Positions 43,301 through 51,284 of a stretch of DNA of 61,575 bases are shown in pieces. Position 1 is the first letter of the stretch. Every line of letters starts with the position of its first letter. Location: assembly GCA_017938695.1 (NCBI GenBank), contig JAGBBA010000040.1, forward strand, positions 1-61,575. The letters run 5' to 3'. This DNA comes from Clostridia bacterium. Lineage in GTDB: Bacteria; Bacillota; Clostridia; Christensenellales; Aristaeellaceae. The position numbers and the translations under genes were made by a program. The notes below the pieces were generated by a model, which saw only the letters and a program-made list of their open reading frames with translations, searched no databases and was not told the origin of the DNA.

Positions 43301-44788
43301 GCCGACGGTGCGTGGTTCGACTTCACTGTGGGCAGCACGGTGAATGCTCCCCTGTGCGGCGGCCTGAAGCTGGGCGCGGTGACGGGCACGGCCTTCGCCG
43401 ACCACAACGGCAGCGGCGTACAGGACGAGGGCGAAGCAGCTCTCTCCGGCGTGAACATTGCTCTGATGCCCAGCCGAGTTGACCTGGCGGCAACTGCCGT
43501 CACCACGGCGGAGGACGGCAGCTTTGCCATCCATGGTCTGCACCCGGATAACTACACCCTGAAGGTAACTTACCCCGACGGGTATGTCATTTCCCGCACC
43601 GATGCGGTGGCCCTGCCCCTGGTGCCCGGCGTGAACAGCCAGTCGGCTGCGCTGACGCTGAACATGGGCGACAGTTGGATCGACCAGCCCCTGGGCGGCG
43701 TGCAGCCTGCTTCTCTGGCTGGCCAGGCCTGGCTGGATGAGAACAACGACGGCCGCTTTGACGCTGCCGAGGCCAAGCCTGCGGGCGAAACCGTGACCAT
43801 CATCGACCAGCACAACGGCCAGGTGTTTGCCACCCTCACCATCGGCGAGGACGGCAGCTTTGCCACCGAGGGCCTGATCCCCGGCAGCTACACGGTGCAG
43901 CACGGCCCGGCCATTGAGATCAAGGCTGGCGACAGCACCTTTGCGTACGAAGACGGGCAGATGATCATGCGCGACGTGACCTTGACCGAGGGCCAGAGCC
44001 GCAGCGATCTGGTGCTGGGCATTGTGCGCCACACCACCATCGGCGGCCAGGTCTGGGTGGATCAGGGCGGCGAGATCGCTCCTCTGGGCGGCGCAGAACT
44101 GACCCTGACGGATGCCTCCGGCGCGTTGCTGGCTACCACGGCCTCCAGCGGCATCGGCGCGTATGTGTTTGAGGGCCTGATGCCAGGCCAGTACAAGGTT
44201 TCCGTCACCCTGCCCGAGGGCCAGGTGGTGGTGGAACCCAATGACGAGCGCATCACCTCCGGCGCGCAGAGCAGCCTGATGGTCGCCTGCAACGGCCGCA
44301 GCGGCGAAAGCGATATCATCGACCTGAAGATGGCCCAAAACCGCACCGACGTGAACGTGGGCAGCGTGCTGCCCGGCACCCTGGGCGACCTGTGCTGGCT
44401 GGACCTGAACGCCAACGGCCTGCAGGACAGCGGCGAGGGTGGCATCCCCGGTGTGAAGATCGCGCTGGTGCGCGGCGGCAGCGTGGTGGCGGAAACCGTC
44501 ACCGACCAGTATGGCTTCTACCGCTTCAAGGATGTGTATCCTGCCAGTTACACCCTGCAGGTGACCATCCCCGTCGAGGTGCAGCCCACCCAGCAGCGCA
44601 CGGACTTCCCCATGGTGGTCTCCGTGCTGAATGCTGACGGCACCACTCCGGCCCTGCAGGTGGTCAGCGACAAGAACAACCTGAATGCCGACCTGGGCTT
44701 TACCCTGGTGCAGCAGGGCGTGTATCCTGCCGGCTACGGCCAGGGTGCCACCCAGGACTGGACCAAGCTGATCCTTGAAGAAAAGTAA
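40355..44788 (+). CDS. Giant exported SdrD-B-repeat protein with Pro-Thr-Glu stalk
   Basis: A 1477-aa exported protein. Signal peptide about 1-29 (WTKILALMTCVMLLMTMAP). About 30-220: beta domain. About 222-424: a Pro-Thr-Glu repeat built on PTEEPTAEPTAVPTEE. Then nine tandem SdrD-B/Cna-B-like modules, each starting with a calcium-loop-like D-x-N-x-N/D-G-x-x-D-x-G-E (for example FADANDNGIQDEGE). The C-terminus ends LILEEK with no LPxTG, membrane helix or SLH domain, so how it stays on the cell is unclear; it may be released or held by another protein. GGAGG ten nt upstream fixes the start. Confidence 0.88.
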   Translation: MKNVWTKILALMTCVMLLMTMAPAALAEWTTLEVDFRGLIALADGQWRMEKLMGSFQVLQNGKEVGVITANEKGSNLLTLSSTENALLIPDMATMPEGYLIQELGYSASITEGRLNTALVMAYADAGLFTLQAEGRGSFVLINDQNENILSFETDETGYYALAEAIPAGVYTARQVKAAEGTTPWPDFALTVNAYRGMPEQVVQVDATYAQVASLVPVVTPEPTAEPTAVPTEEPTAEPTAVPTEEPTAEPTEEPTAEPTAVPTEEPTAEPTAVPTEEPTPEPTAVPTEEPTAEPTAVPTEEPTAEPTAVPTEEPTAEPTAVPTEKPTPEPTEVPTEEPTAEPTAVPTEEPTPEPTAVPTEEPTAEPTAVPTEEPTAEPTAVPTEEPTAEPTEVPTEEPTAEPTEVPTEEPTPEPAAEPTAEPLPVLDIASYAGPKGALKVWVYNDRDNNGERGTYDMGVENVALTILTADGGMMAATAVTDGEGILVFEGLPAGQYVIRAEVPAGNGFSKMGDNGRPSASNIMDYSIERVQLSPVVEVAADAEKVVAMGLTKLAAVSGKAWNDINGDGIMQEDEPGQEDVLISLAGVHNGLVYEFVTGEDGEFYIGQVKPGNYKMTVTTPEGTMFTKYSKTGGANRSYYTTEGKRTDARAFELKAEQHFDKRYIGVVGDGTIQALCFLDANFNGFYDEGEALLPGVEVEILKANGKTVSTKVSGEDGIATIGALRTATYSVHALLPAGYTYTCVVEGGNQFDSRNGRREYTVKGIDVAVGDTTTVLIGAVQPASVTGIAYLDDNFSGTMDAGEDVVSGLIIALLDENGEQLAVDRTTVKGKYIFEGLNPGTYTMRLEAKRGYAFTKLGEGNYFVNIGDGRGQTQPFTVALGQQITGMDIGQILPGTVQGSVFADANDNGIQDEGETGFAGTTVRLMDETGEQFAATIGDDGAFVFDAVMPGRYFLRYELPGESTFAQVVGGGNTIAGSGNVADGAWFDFTVGSTVNAPLCGGLKLGAVTGTAFADHNGSGVQDEGEAALSGVNIALMPSRVDLAATAVTTAEDGSFAIHGLHPDNYTLKVTYPDGYVISRTDAVALPLVPGVNSQSAALTLNMGDSWIDQPLGGVQPASLAGQAWLDENNDGRFDAAEAKPAGETVTIIDQHNGQVFATLTIGEDGSFATEGLIPGSYTVQHGPAIEIKAGDSTFAYEDGQMIMRDVTLTEGQSRSDLVLGIVRHTTIGGQVWVDQGGEIAPLGGAELTLTDASGALLATTASSGIGAYVFEGLMPGQYKVSVTLPEGQVVVEPNDERITSGAQSSLMVACNGRSGESDIIDLKMAQNRTDVNVGSVLPGTLGDLCWLDLNANGLQDSGEGGIPGVKIALVRGGSVVAETVTDQYGFYRFKDVYPASYTLQVTIPVEVQPTQQRTDFPMVVSVLNADGTTPALQVVSDKNNLNADLGFTLVQQGVYPAGYGQGATQDWTKLILEEK
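41018..41625 (+). repeat. Coding tandem repeat for Pro-Thr-Glu stalk
   Basis: About 600 bp of imperfect units of 24 and 36 bp encoding PTAEPTAVPTEE variants (Ala/Pro/Glu swaps). Silent changes between units show it is an old, selected array, but the near identity makes length changes by slippage likely. Confidence 0.9.
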
Positions 44789-44800
44789 TCGCATATGCAC

Positions 44801-44833
44801 AGAGGGACTTGCGCGTGCAAGTTCCTCTTTTTT
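44801..44833 (+). terminator. Terminator after surface protein
   Basis: 12-bp stem AGAGGGACTTGC/GCAAGTTCCTCT and TTTTTTC tail. Confidence 0.8.
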
Positions 44834-44834
44834 C

Positions 44835-44863
44835 TTGCCATACGGGGCTGAATGTGCTATAAT
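44835..44863 (+). promoter_or_regulatory. Promoter of yicC-remA-gmk-rpoZ-coaBC operon
   Basis: TTGCCA (44835-44840), 17 bp, extended -10 TGC-TATAAT (44855-44863). Confidence 0.75.
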
Positions 44864-44888
44864 ATCTGTTCACAAAGGAGGCACACTT

Positions 44889-45761
44889 ATGCGTAGTATG
44901 ACGGGTTGCGGACGCTGCCAGATGCTTCGCGGTCATTGGGAGATCACCGTGGAGCTCAAGAGCGTCAACCACCGTTTTCTGGATATTTCCTGCCGCCTGC
45001 CCAGGAGCATCGCCTTCCTGGAGGAAACCGTGCGCCAAGCCATTTCCACCCAGATGAAGCGCGGCCATGTGGATGTGTTCATCACCGTGCGCCGGGTGGG
45101 CGAATCCAACCGCCAGGTGGAAGTGGATGCGTCGCTGGCCAAGTCTTATATGGATGCAGCCAGGGCCGTGGCAGAGGCCATCGGCGAGACCGCGCTGCCT
45201 GCGGTGACCGACGTAATGAAGCTGGAGGGCGTGATCACCCTCACCGAGGCTGACATGGACGAGGAACTGGTCACTGCTCTGTGCCGCGAGGCGGCGGAGG
45301 GTGCGGTGAACCAGCTGTGCGACATGCGGGACAAGGAGGGCGTGAACCTCCGTGCAGACCTGTCTGCCCACCTGGGGGCAGCAGCGGCCCTGCGCGAGAA
45401 GATCCTGCTTCGCGCTCCCGGCGTGGTGGAGGACTACCGCACCCGGTTGCAGCAGAAGCTGGCCCAGATGGTGGCCGATGCGGTAGAACCCCAGCGGCTG
45501 GCCCAGGAGGTCGCCATTCTGGCTGACCGCTGCGCCATTGATGAGGAGCTCTCCCGCTTGGACAGCCACATCGGCCAGATGCGCAAGTTCTTCGAGGCCA
45601 AGGGCGAGATCGGCAAGAAGATGGATTTCCTGATCCAGGAAATGAACCGCGAGGCCAATACCATCGGCTCCAAGGCGTCGGATGCGCAGATCGCCCAGCA
45701 TGTGGTGGACCTGAAGTCCGAAATCGAGAAGATGCGCGAACAGGTGCAGAATGTGGAGTAA
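44889..45761 (+). CDS. yicC: YicC/YloC family endoribonuclease
   Basis: A 290-aa protein starting MRSMTGCGR, the family hallmark, with ELKSVNHRFLDISCRLP and the closing DLKSEIEKMREQVQNVE. YicC proteins degrade certain small RNAs in E. coli and are conserved in Firmicutes as YloC. Between, IDEELSRLDSHIGQMRKFF forms the conserved ring-helix region. AAAGGAGGC precedes the ATG. First gene of the conserved operon. Confidence 0.95.
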   Translation: MRSMTGCGRCQMLRGHWEITVELKSVNHRFLDISCRLPRSIAFLEETVRQAISTQMKRGHVDVFITVRRVGESNRQVEVDASLAKSYMDAARAVAEAIGETALPAVTDVMKLEGVITLTEADMDEELVTALCREAAEGAVNQLCDMRDKEGVNLRADLSAHLGAAAALREKILLRAPGVVEDYRTRLQQKLAQMVADAVEPQRLAQEVAILADRCAIDEELSRLDSHIGQMRKFFEAKGEIGKKMDFLIQEMNREANTIGSKASDAQIAQHVVDLKSEIEKMREQVQNVE

Positions 45762-45764
45762 CGC

Positions 45765-46031
45765 ATGAAGCTTATCAATGTTGGCTTTGGCAACATGGTG
45801 AACGCCGCGCGGATGGTGGCCATCGTGGCCCCGGACGCCGCGCCGGTGAAACGCCTGGTGCAGGACGCCAGGGACGCAGGCCGGGTGATCGACGCCACCT
45901 GCGGACGACGCACCAGGGCGGTGATCGTGATGGATTCCGACCATGTGGTGCTCTCGCCCCTGCAGCCGGAAACGGTGGCCGGGCGCATGGAGGACAAGGG
46001 CAAAGGTACGGATGAGGAGGATGTGGAATGA
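45765..46031 (+). CDS. remA: Extracellular matrix regulator RemA (DUF370)
   Basis: An 88-aa DNA-binding protein of the RemA family, which in Bacillus activates biofilm-matrix and osmoprotection genes. [20 protein letters not shown] and [20 protein letters not shown] are diagnostic. Three nt after yicC and overlapping gmk by four bases. Confidence 0.93.
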   Translation: MKLINVGFGNMVNAARMVAIVAPDAAPVKRLVQDARDAGRVIDATCGRRTRAVIVMDSDHVVLSPLQPETVAGRMEDKGKGTDEEDVE

Positions 46032-46633
46032 AAACAACGCGCAAGGGCATGCTGCTGGTGATCTCCGGTCCCTCTGGTACAGGTAAAGGCACGCTGATCG
46101 ACAAACTGCTGAAGGAAGACCCGAGTTTCGTGTTCTCGGTGAGTGTTACCACCAGAAAACCCCGGGATTATGAGATCCAAGATGTGCATTACCACTTTAT
46201 TTCCGACGAAGAATATGATAAACTATTGGCGGAGGATGCTTTCATCGAGCATGCTACCGTTCACGCCAACCGTTACGGCACGCTGAAAAGCGAAGTGTAT
46301 GAGCGGATGGAGAAGGGCCAAAACGTGCTGCTGGACATCGACCCCCAGGGCGCAAGGGCTGTGGTGGAAAAGGAAAAGGAATGCGTGAGCGTGTTCATCC
46401 TGCCCCCCAGCTACAAGGTGCTCAAGGAGCGGCTCCATACCCGCAACACCGAGGATCCTGTGGAGATCGCCCGCCGCCTGGGCAATGCCAAGGGTGAGAT
46501 CGACCAACTGCAGCGGTACCAGTACGCTGTGGTGAACGATAACCTGGAACTGGCCTTTGATCAGCTGACGTCCATTGTCAACGCGGAGAAGCAGCGCACC
46601 AACCGCTACTTCCCCGTGGTCGAGGAAGAATAA
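46028..46633 (+). CDS. gmk: Guanylate kinase
   Basis: A 201-aa essential kinase converting GMP to GDP. P-loop [13 protein letters not shown]-binding [12 protein letters not shown] and DVHYHFIS, and lid Arg in LHTRNTEDP are all present. Normal length. Overlaps the end of remA (ATGA). Confidence 0.97.
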   Translation: MKTTRKGMLLVISGPSGTGKGTLIDKLLKEDPSFVFSVSVTTRKPRDYEIQDVHYHFISDEEYDKLLAEDAFIEHATVHANRYGTLKSEVYERMEKGQNVLLDIDPQGARAVVEKEKECVSVFILPPSYKVLKERLHTRNTEDPVEIARRLGNAKGEIDQLQRYQYAVVNDNLELAFDQLTSIVNAEKQRTNRYFPVVEEE

Positions 46634-46648
46634 AGGAGGAAGAGTCCT

Positions 46649-46876
46649 ATGTCGTCTATTGTTGAACCCAATGTCCTGGAGCTGCTGGAGCATGCTGAAT
46701 CCCGCTACACCCTGGTGGTGGAGGCTTCCAAGCGCGGCCGCCAGATCGTGGCCGGCAGCCAGCCCCTGATCGACGCCCACGACATGAAGCCCCTGAAGGT
46801 GGCCGTGGAGGAGATCAACCGCGACCTGATCACCTACGACAATCCTGTGCTGGATGAGGAGCAGACCGAACAATGA
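46649..46876 (+). CDS. rpoZ: RNA polymerase omega subunit
   Basis: A 75-aa subunit that helps assemble the beta' subunit. RYTLVVEASKRGRQIV is the conserved omega core, followed by KPLKVAVEEIN. Behind AAAGGAGGAAG, and overlapping the coaBC start by four bases. Confidence 0.93.
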   Translation: MSSIVEPNVLELLEHAESRYTLVVEASKRGRQIVAGSQPLIDAHDMKPLKVAVEEINRDLITYDNPVLDEEQTEQ

Positions 46877-48075
46877 AATTGACCGGCAGAGAAATCGTGC
46901 TGGGTGTGACGGGAGGCATCGCTGCGTATAAGAGCGCGGAGATCGTCTCCCGTTTGCGCAAACTGGGGGCAAATGTCCACGTCATCATGACGAAGAACGC
47001 TACCCAGTTCATCACCCCCCTGACCATGGAAACCATGTCCAACAACCCGGTGGCGGTGGATACCTTCGACCGCCCTGCTACCTGGGAGGTGGAGCACATC
47101 GCCCTGGCCAAGCGGGCAGAGGTGTTCGTCATCGCCCCGGCCACGGCCAACATCATGGCCAAGATGGCCTGTGGCATCGCGGATGACATGCTCTCCACCA
47201 CTGTGCTGGCCACCAAGGCCCCTGTGCTGCTGGCCCCTGCCATGAATGTGGGCATGTGGACGGCTCCCGTCACCCAGGAAAACGCTGCCACGCTGAAAAA
47301 GCGCGGCGTGCATTTCGTGGGCCCGGACGCGGGCTTCCAGGCCTGCGGCGACATGGGCACCGGCCGCATGAGCGAGCCTGTGGGCATTGTGGAGGCCATC
47401 TGTGCCATCCTTTGTCCCAAGCTGGACATGGCTGGCCTGAAGGTGATGGTCACCGCTGGCGGCACCCGTGAACGCCTTGACCCCGTGCGCTACCTGGGGA
47501 ACGATTCCTCCGGCAAAATGGGTTTTGCCATTGCCGCAGCCGCCAAGGCCCGAGGCGCAGAGGTCACCCTGGTGTGCGGCCACACCACCGCCACGCAGCC
47601 TGCGGATATCCCCGTGGTTCGCGTGGAATCCACCTGCGACCTGTACGACGCCGTTACCAGCCGCGCCCCTGAGATGGACGTGATCATCCAGGCGGCGGCT
47701 CCGGCGGACTACCGCTTTGCCAACCCCAGCGACCAGAAGATGAAGAAGGAAGCTGGCAAGCCGCTGATCTTCGAGCTGGTGGAGAACCCCGACATCGCTG
47801 CCGCTGTGGGCAAGGCCAAGCACCCCGGTCAGACCCTGGTGGGCTTTGCCGCCGAGACCGAAAACTTGCTGGACAACGCCCGCCGCAAGCTGGACAAAAA
47901 GAACCTGGACATGATCGTGGCCAACGATGTGTCCAAGCCCGGTGCTGGCTTCAATGTGGATACCAACATCGCCACCCTTATCACCCACAACGGCCTGACC
48001 GACTGCCCCCTGCAAAGCAAAGCAGAGCTGGCCGAAACCATCCTGGACAAAGTGATGGAACTGCGCAAGGCGTAA
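46873..48075 (+). CDS. coaBC: Bifunctional CoaBC (phosphopantothenoylcysteine synthetase/decarboxylase)
   Basis: A 400-aa enzyme for two coenzyme A steps. N-terminal flavin decarboxylase: GVTGGIAAYKSAEI, conserved PAMNVGMW segment and catalytic His in WEVEHIALAKRA. C-terminal synthetase: VTAGGTRERLDPVRYLGN, and NDVSKPGAGFNVDTN. Both halves are complete. Last gene of the operon, with a strong terminator. Confidence 0.96.
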   Translation: MKLTGREIVLGVTGGIAAYKSAEIVSRLRKLGANVHVIMTKNATQFITPLTMETMSNNPVAVDTFDRPATWEVEHIALAKRAEVFVIAPATANIMAKMACGIADDMLSTTVLATKAPVLLAPAMNVGMWTAPVTQENAATLKKRGVHFVGPDAGFQACGDMGTGRMSEPVGIVEAICAILCPKLDMAGLKVMVTAGGTRERLDPVRYLGNDSSGKMGFAIAAAAKARGAEVTLVCGHTTATQPADIPVVRVESTCDLYDAVTSRAPEMDVIIQAAAPADYRFANPSDQKMKKEAGKPLIFELVENPDIAAAVGKAKHPGQTLVGFAAETENLLDNARRKLDKKNLDMIVANDVSKPGAGFNVDTNIATLITHNGLTDCPLQSKAELAETILDKVMELRKA

Positions 48076-48104
48076 GAAAAGAGCCTCCGAAAGGAGGCTC
48101 TTTT
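48075..48104 (+). terminator. Terminator of coaBC operon
   Basis: 14-bp perfect stem AGAAAAGAGCCTCC-GAAA-GGAGGCTCTTTTCT right at the stop codon. Confidence 0.88.
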
Positions 48105-48105
48105 C

Positions 48106-48139
48106 TAATTCGGAATGCGGAATTCGGAATGCGGAATTT
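48106..48139. repeat. Short tandem repeat
   Basis: Unit AATTCGGAATGCGG (14 bp) about 2.3 times, the trailing copy partial. Confidence 0.8.
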
Positions 48140-48178
48140 AGTTTGTGGCGGAATCCTTCAGCGACTTGCTCCGCGTCG

Positions 48179-48231
48179 CGGCGCATCTGTTATGCGCCGT
48201 GACCCCATCTTATGTGGCGTACGTATGCCAC
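48179..48231. other. Two extra hairpins before repeat copy 2
   Basis: Stems CGGCGCAT/ATGCGCCG (48179-48199) and GTGGCGTAC/GTATGCCAC (48214-48231) lie directly before the four-hairpin repeat. Confidence 0.55.
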
Positions 48232-48350
48232 CCCCGAATGGGTTTCGAAAGGGCTGAAAGCCCTTCGCGGGGTGGAGGGGCAGAGCCCCTCCCGGGAGTG
48301 CAGAGGGCAGAGCCCTCTGCTGAGGATTCTAAAGGGGCAACGCCCCTTTA
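48232..48350. repeat. Four-hairpin intergenic repeat, copy 2
   Basis: Shares CCCCGAATGGGTTTCGAAAG and GCCCTTCGCGGGGTG with copy 1 (17060). Hairpins: AAGGGCT/AGCCCTT, AGGGGC/GCCCCT, CAGAGGGC/GCCCTCTG and AAAGGGGC/GCCCCTTT. The last covers the stop codon of the RNA methyltransferase gene. Confidence 0.8.
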
Positions 48351-49181
48351 GCGGTGGCCGTCGAAGTTGCGCTGACGGGCAATTTCGTAGAGGCAGATGC
48401 TGGCGGCGCAGCCCACGTTCAGCGAACTGGCGGCACCGTAGATGGGGATGCGCAGCAGGAGATCGCAGGCTTCCTTCCAGGCGCGGCTCATGCCGAAGGT
48501 TTCGTTGCCCACGATGAGCACGGTGGGGCCGGTGAAGTCCGCTTCGTGGAGGGAGGCGGTGCCTTTGGCACTGGTGCCCACGATCTGCGGAGGGGTGGGC
48601 AGGCTGCGCAGGAAGGTGACGGCTTCCTCACAGGAAGGAAAGTTGCAGAAGGGCACATGGAACAGCGTGCCGATGCTGGCGCGAATGCACTGGCTGTCGT
48701 AAAAGTCTGCGCTGTGGCCGGTGGTGATCACGCAGCAGGCACCGAAAGCATCGGCGGAGCGGATGATGGTGCCCAGGTTGCCGGGGGTGTTGGGCCGGTC
48801 GCACAGGACGATCAGCGGATTGGGTGCAGCCTCGATGGCGCGGCGCACACGGGCCGGGGCATCGCTGCGCTGGCGGATAAGGCACACCAGCTCGCAGGGG
48901 TTCTCGCGGTCGCTGAGTTCGGCCATCATGTCGGCAGGCATGGGGTGGAGAAGCTCCGGGGCGGCCTTGGCGATCATGTCCTGGGCCCAGCCGGAAAGCC
49001 GCTTGTCGCTGGCATAGCCGATGGCATAAAACTGCTCGCGGGCGGCGATGGCCTGCTCCACGGGATGCACGCCTTCCAGGAAATACAGCTTCATGTGGGT
49101 GCGCTTTTCCCGGTTGCGGCGCAGGGTTTCGTAGAGCTGGAAAACATCGTTGCGGGCGCGCAATGGGCGGATCTCAGGCAT
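48348..49181 (-). CDS. TrmH/SpoU-family RNA methyltransferase
   Basis: A 277-aa SPOUT enzyme that 2'-O-methylates rRNA or tRNA. Motif 1 LCDRPNTPGNLGTIIRSADA, motif 2 TVLIVGNETFGMS, and motif 3 IPIYGAASSLNVGCAASICL form the knotted S-adenosylmethionine site. An N-terminal substrate-binding part covers about 1-115. GAGGAAG precedes the ATG; the end of the upstream ogt gene overlaps it by eight bases. Target base unknown. Confidence 0.92.
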   Translation of the reverse strand: MPEIRPLRARNDVFQLYETLRRNREKRTHMKLYFLEGVHPVEQAIAAREQFYAIGYASDKRLSGWAQDMIAKAAPELLHPMPADMMAELSDRENPCELVCLIRQRSDAPARVRRAIEAAPNPLIVLCDRPNTPGNLGTIIRSADAFGACCVITTGHSADFYDSQCIRASIGTLFHVPFCNFPSCEEAVTFLRSLPTPPQIVGTSAKGTASLHEADFTGPTVLIVGNETFGMSRAWKEACDLLLRIPIYGAASSLNVGCAASICLYEIARQRNFDGHR

Positions 49182-49629
49182 GACGGTTCTTCCTCTCGTG
49201 TTCAAGCAGCCATTTCTTCATGTCCAGGCCGCCGCCGTAGCCGGTCAGGGAGCCATTGGCCCCGATGACCCGGTGGCAGGGGACGATGATGGAAATGGGG
49301 TTGTGGTGGTTGGCACCGCCCACGGCGCGGAATGCACTGGGCTGGCCGATCATGCAGGCCAGGTCGGCATAGGAACAGGTTTCGCCGTAGGGGATGGTGC
49401 ACAGGGCTTCCCACACCTTCATGCGGAAGGGAGAGCCTTCCAGCTGGATGGGCAAGTCAAAAGCCGTCAGCTTGCCTGCAAAATAGGCTTCCAGCTGACG
49501 GGTGCAGTCGGCCAAAAGGACGGTGGACGGCGGCGTGAGCGGCTCTGTGGTGCGGTTCACGCCGGTGATAGCCCGGGTGTTTGCATCAATGCGCAGATGC
49601 CCCACGGGCGTGGCGATGACGCAGTGCAT
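49174..49629 (-). CDS. ogt: Methylated-DNA--protein-cysteine methyltransferase
   Basis: A 151-aa suicide DNA-repair protein that removes O6-alkyl groups from guanine. Active-site ISIIVPCHRVIGANGSLTGY with the acceptor Cys, and the DNA-binding YGETCSYADLACMIGQPSAF before it. Start overlaps the stop of rsfS (TGATG), so translation is coupled. Confidence 0.94.
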   Translation of the reverse strand: MHCVIATPVGHLRIDANTRAITGVNRTTEPLTPPSTVLLADCTRQLEAYFAGKLTAFDLPIQLEGSPFRMKVWEALCTIPYGETCSYADLACMIGQPSAFRAVGGANHHNPISIIVPCHRVIGANGSLTGYGGGLDMKKWLLEHERKNRHA

Positions 49630-49994
49630 CAGTCCAGCACCGTCTGGTCGAAGGGCAGCACCAGGCGGTTGGTGCCGTCTTCCCACAGGCGTTCCAGGTT
49701 GTAATAGGCGCGCTCTTCCTGGTGGAACAGATGCACCATGATGTGGCCGTAGTCCATCACGATCCAGCGGCCTTCACCCTGGCCTTCGGTGCGGCGGAGA
49801 GCCAGGCCGCGCTGGGCCATGCGATCGTCCACCTCGTCGGCCAGAGCCTTGACCTGGGAGGCACTGCGGCCGGTGGCGATGACCATATAGTCGCAGATAA
49901 CGGTCAGGCCCTGCACATCCAGAGCGATGATGTCGCGGCCTTTTTTGTCGTAGATCACCTGGGCAATTTCTTGGACGAGAGCGTTGTCCTGCAT
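49629..49994 (-). CDS. rsfS: Ribosomal silencing factor RsfS
   Basis: A 121-aa protein that binds uL14 and keeps ribosomal subunits apart when nutrients are low. CDYMVIATGRSASQVKALAD and WIVMDYGHIMVHLFHQEER are the hallmark segments. Located after nadD-yqeK, the conserved Firmicute order. Confidence 0.96.
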   Translation of the reverse strand: MQDNALVQEIAQVIYDKKGRDIIALDVQGLTVICDYMVIATGRSASQVKALADEVDDRMAQRGLALRRTEGQGEGRWIVMDYGHIMVHLFHQEERAYYNLERLWEDGTNRLVLPFDQTVLD

Positions 49995-50015
49995 AAGTTC
50001 CTCCTGAATAATTCG

Positions 50016-51203
50016 TTATTTTGTCTTGGGCAGGGTGTGCAGCCACGCCAGGGTTTCCAGGGTGGTGGGGTGCAGTGCCTTGCCGCCTTTTTTCACATAT
50101 TTGGTGGTGCCCTCCATGCTGCACAGCAGGGCCTTTTCCAGGGATAGCTGGGCCAGCAGGCGAACCTTGTTCAGCAGGGGATAGTCCGCGCGGGTGGGCT
50201 CGATCTTGTCGGCCAGATATACGGCCATGTCCAGCTGGGTCATCTGGGGCTTGCCGGTGGTGTGGCAGGCGATGGCACGGAGGATCTCCGGGTCGGTGAT
50301 GCCGTACTCCGCCGCAGCCAGATACGCGCCGGTGACGGAATGCAGCAGGTTGCCGCTTTCGATGAGGGTCTCATCGCCGGTCAGTTTGTGCAGACGGCTG
50401 ATGTCCTGCATGTCCTTCAGGGGCAGGCACTTGGCGCAGTCGTGCAGAAGGCCGGCTACTTCGGCCTTGTGGGCATCCAGCTGATGCACCCGGGCCAGCT
50501 GCCGGGCGGTGTGGGCCACGGCCAGGGTATGGGCAAAACGCTTGACCGTCAGGGCGGCGAAGAGCTTGTCCATCCATTCATCGGCCTGGGCCATGCGTCC
50601 CGTCATGCCGTAGAGACCCTTCACGCCGCAGTATTCCCGAACGGGCACGGGCAGGGCTGGGGTGGGACGGCCGTGGGCCAGATCCTCCCGGATGGCCGTG
50701 GAGGACGCATCCATGGGCTCCATGGTCAGCATGATGATGGAAGCACCAATGTCGCACAGCCGCTTGTGCTGGTCGCGCACCTGGGCAGGGGTGTGGTTCC
50801 AGGCCCGGGGACATACCAGAAAGGTGCACATGCTGAGCACCTGGGCAGCGGCGCGCCAGTGCTCCAGCTCCATCAGGGTGTCGGCCCCGATGATATAGAA
50901 TAAATCTGCCTTGGGATATTGCTCCTTCAGAATGGACAGAGTATCCACTGTGTAGATCACGCCGGAGCGGTCCAGCTCGACGCGGCTGGGCTCCAGGAGG
51001 GGTTCCTGGGCGCAGGCGGCGCAGAGCATCTTCCAGCGGTCCTCGGCAGGAGCAATGTCCTTTTTGTGGGGCGGATTGCCCGTGGGGATCATCAGCACAC
51101 GATCCAGCTTCGCCTCGGCCATGGCGGCCTTGGCCATTTCGATATGTCCCAGATGGATCGGGTCGAAGGTCCCGCCCATGATGCCAATGCGTTCTTTAGC
51201 CAC
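50016..51203 (-). CDS. nadD: NadD-YqeK fusion (nicotinate-nucleotide adenylyltransferase plus HD phosphohydrolase)
   Basis: A 395-aa two-domain protein. Residues about 1-200: NadD, with IGIMGGTFDPIHLGH and an SSTAIREDL signature, making nicotinate adenine dinucleotide for NAD. Residues about 210-395: HD-domain YqeK, with AHTLAVAHTARQLA and the metal pair in LLHDCAKCL, which hydrolyses Ap4A in other species. Usually these are neighbouring genes; here no stop separates them. GTG start behind AAAGGAGGATG. Confidence 0.93.
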   Translation of the reverse strand: MAKERIGIMGGTFDPIHLGHIEMAKAAMAEAKLDRVLMIPTGNPPHKKDIAPAEDRWKMLCAACAQEPLLEPSRVELDRSGVIYTVDTLSILKEQYPKADLFYIIGADTLMELEHWRAAAQVLSMCTFLVCPRAWNHTPAQVRDQHKRLCDIGASIIMLTMEPMDASSTAIREDLAHGRPTPALPVPVREYCGVKGLYGMTGRMAQADEWMDKLFAALTVKRFAHTLAVAHTARQLARVHQLDAHKAEVAGLLHDCAKCLPLKDMQDISRLHKLTGDETLIESGNLLHSVTGAYLAAAEYGITDPEILRAIACHTTGKPQMTQLDMAVYLADKIEPTRADYPLLNKVRLLAQLSLEKALLCSMEGTTKYVKKGGKALHPTTLETLAWLHTLPKTK

Positions 51204-51284
51204 CGCGCATCCTCCTTTGAATACTCCTATTATAAACGATTTTCGGCAAACAATAAAGAAGAAAATGCAAAAGGAGGGCGCATT

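Noticed and set aside
40325-44800. A 1491-codon open frame on the minus strand opposite the SdrD-B protein
   Set aside because: It is an artefact of the high-GC repeat gene; its translation is His/Gly/Leu-rich without domains, while the plus strand has signal peptide and modules.
44760-44800. A hidden LPxTG sorting signal in another frame at the surface-protein end
   Set aside because: I saw no LPxTG-hydrophobic-basic pattern in the bases around the stop codon.
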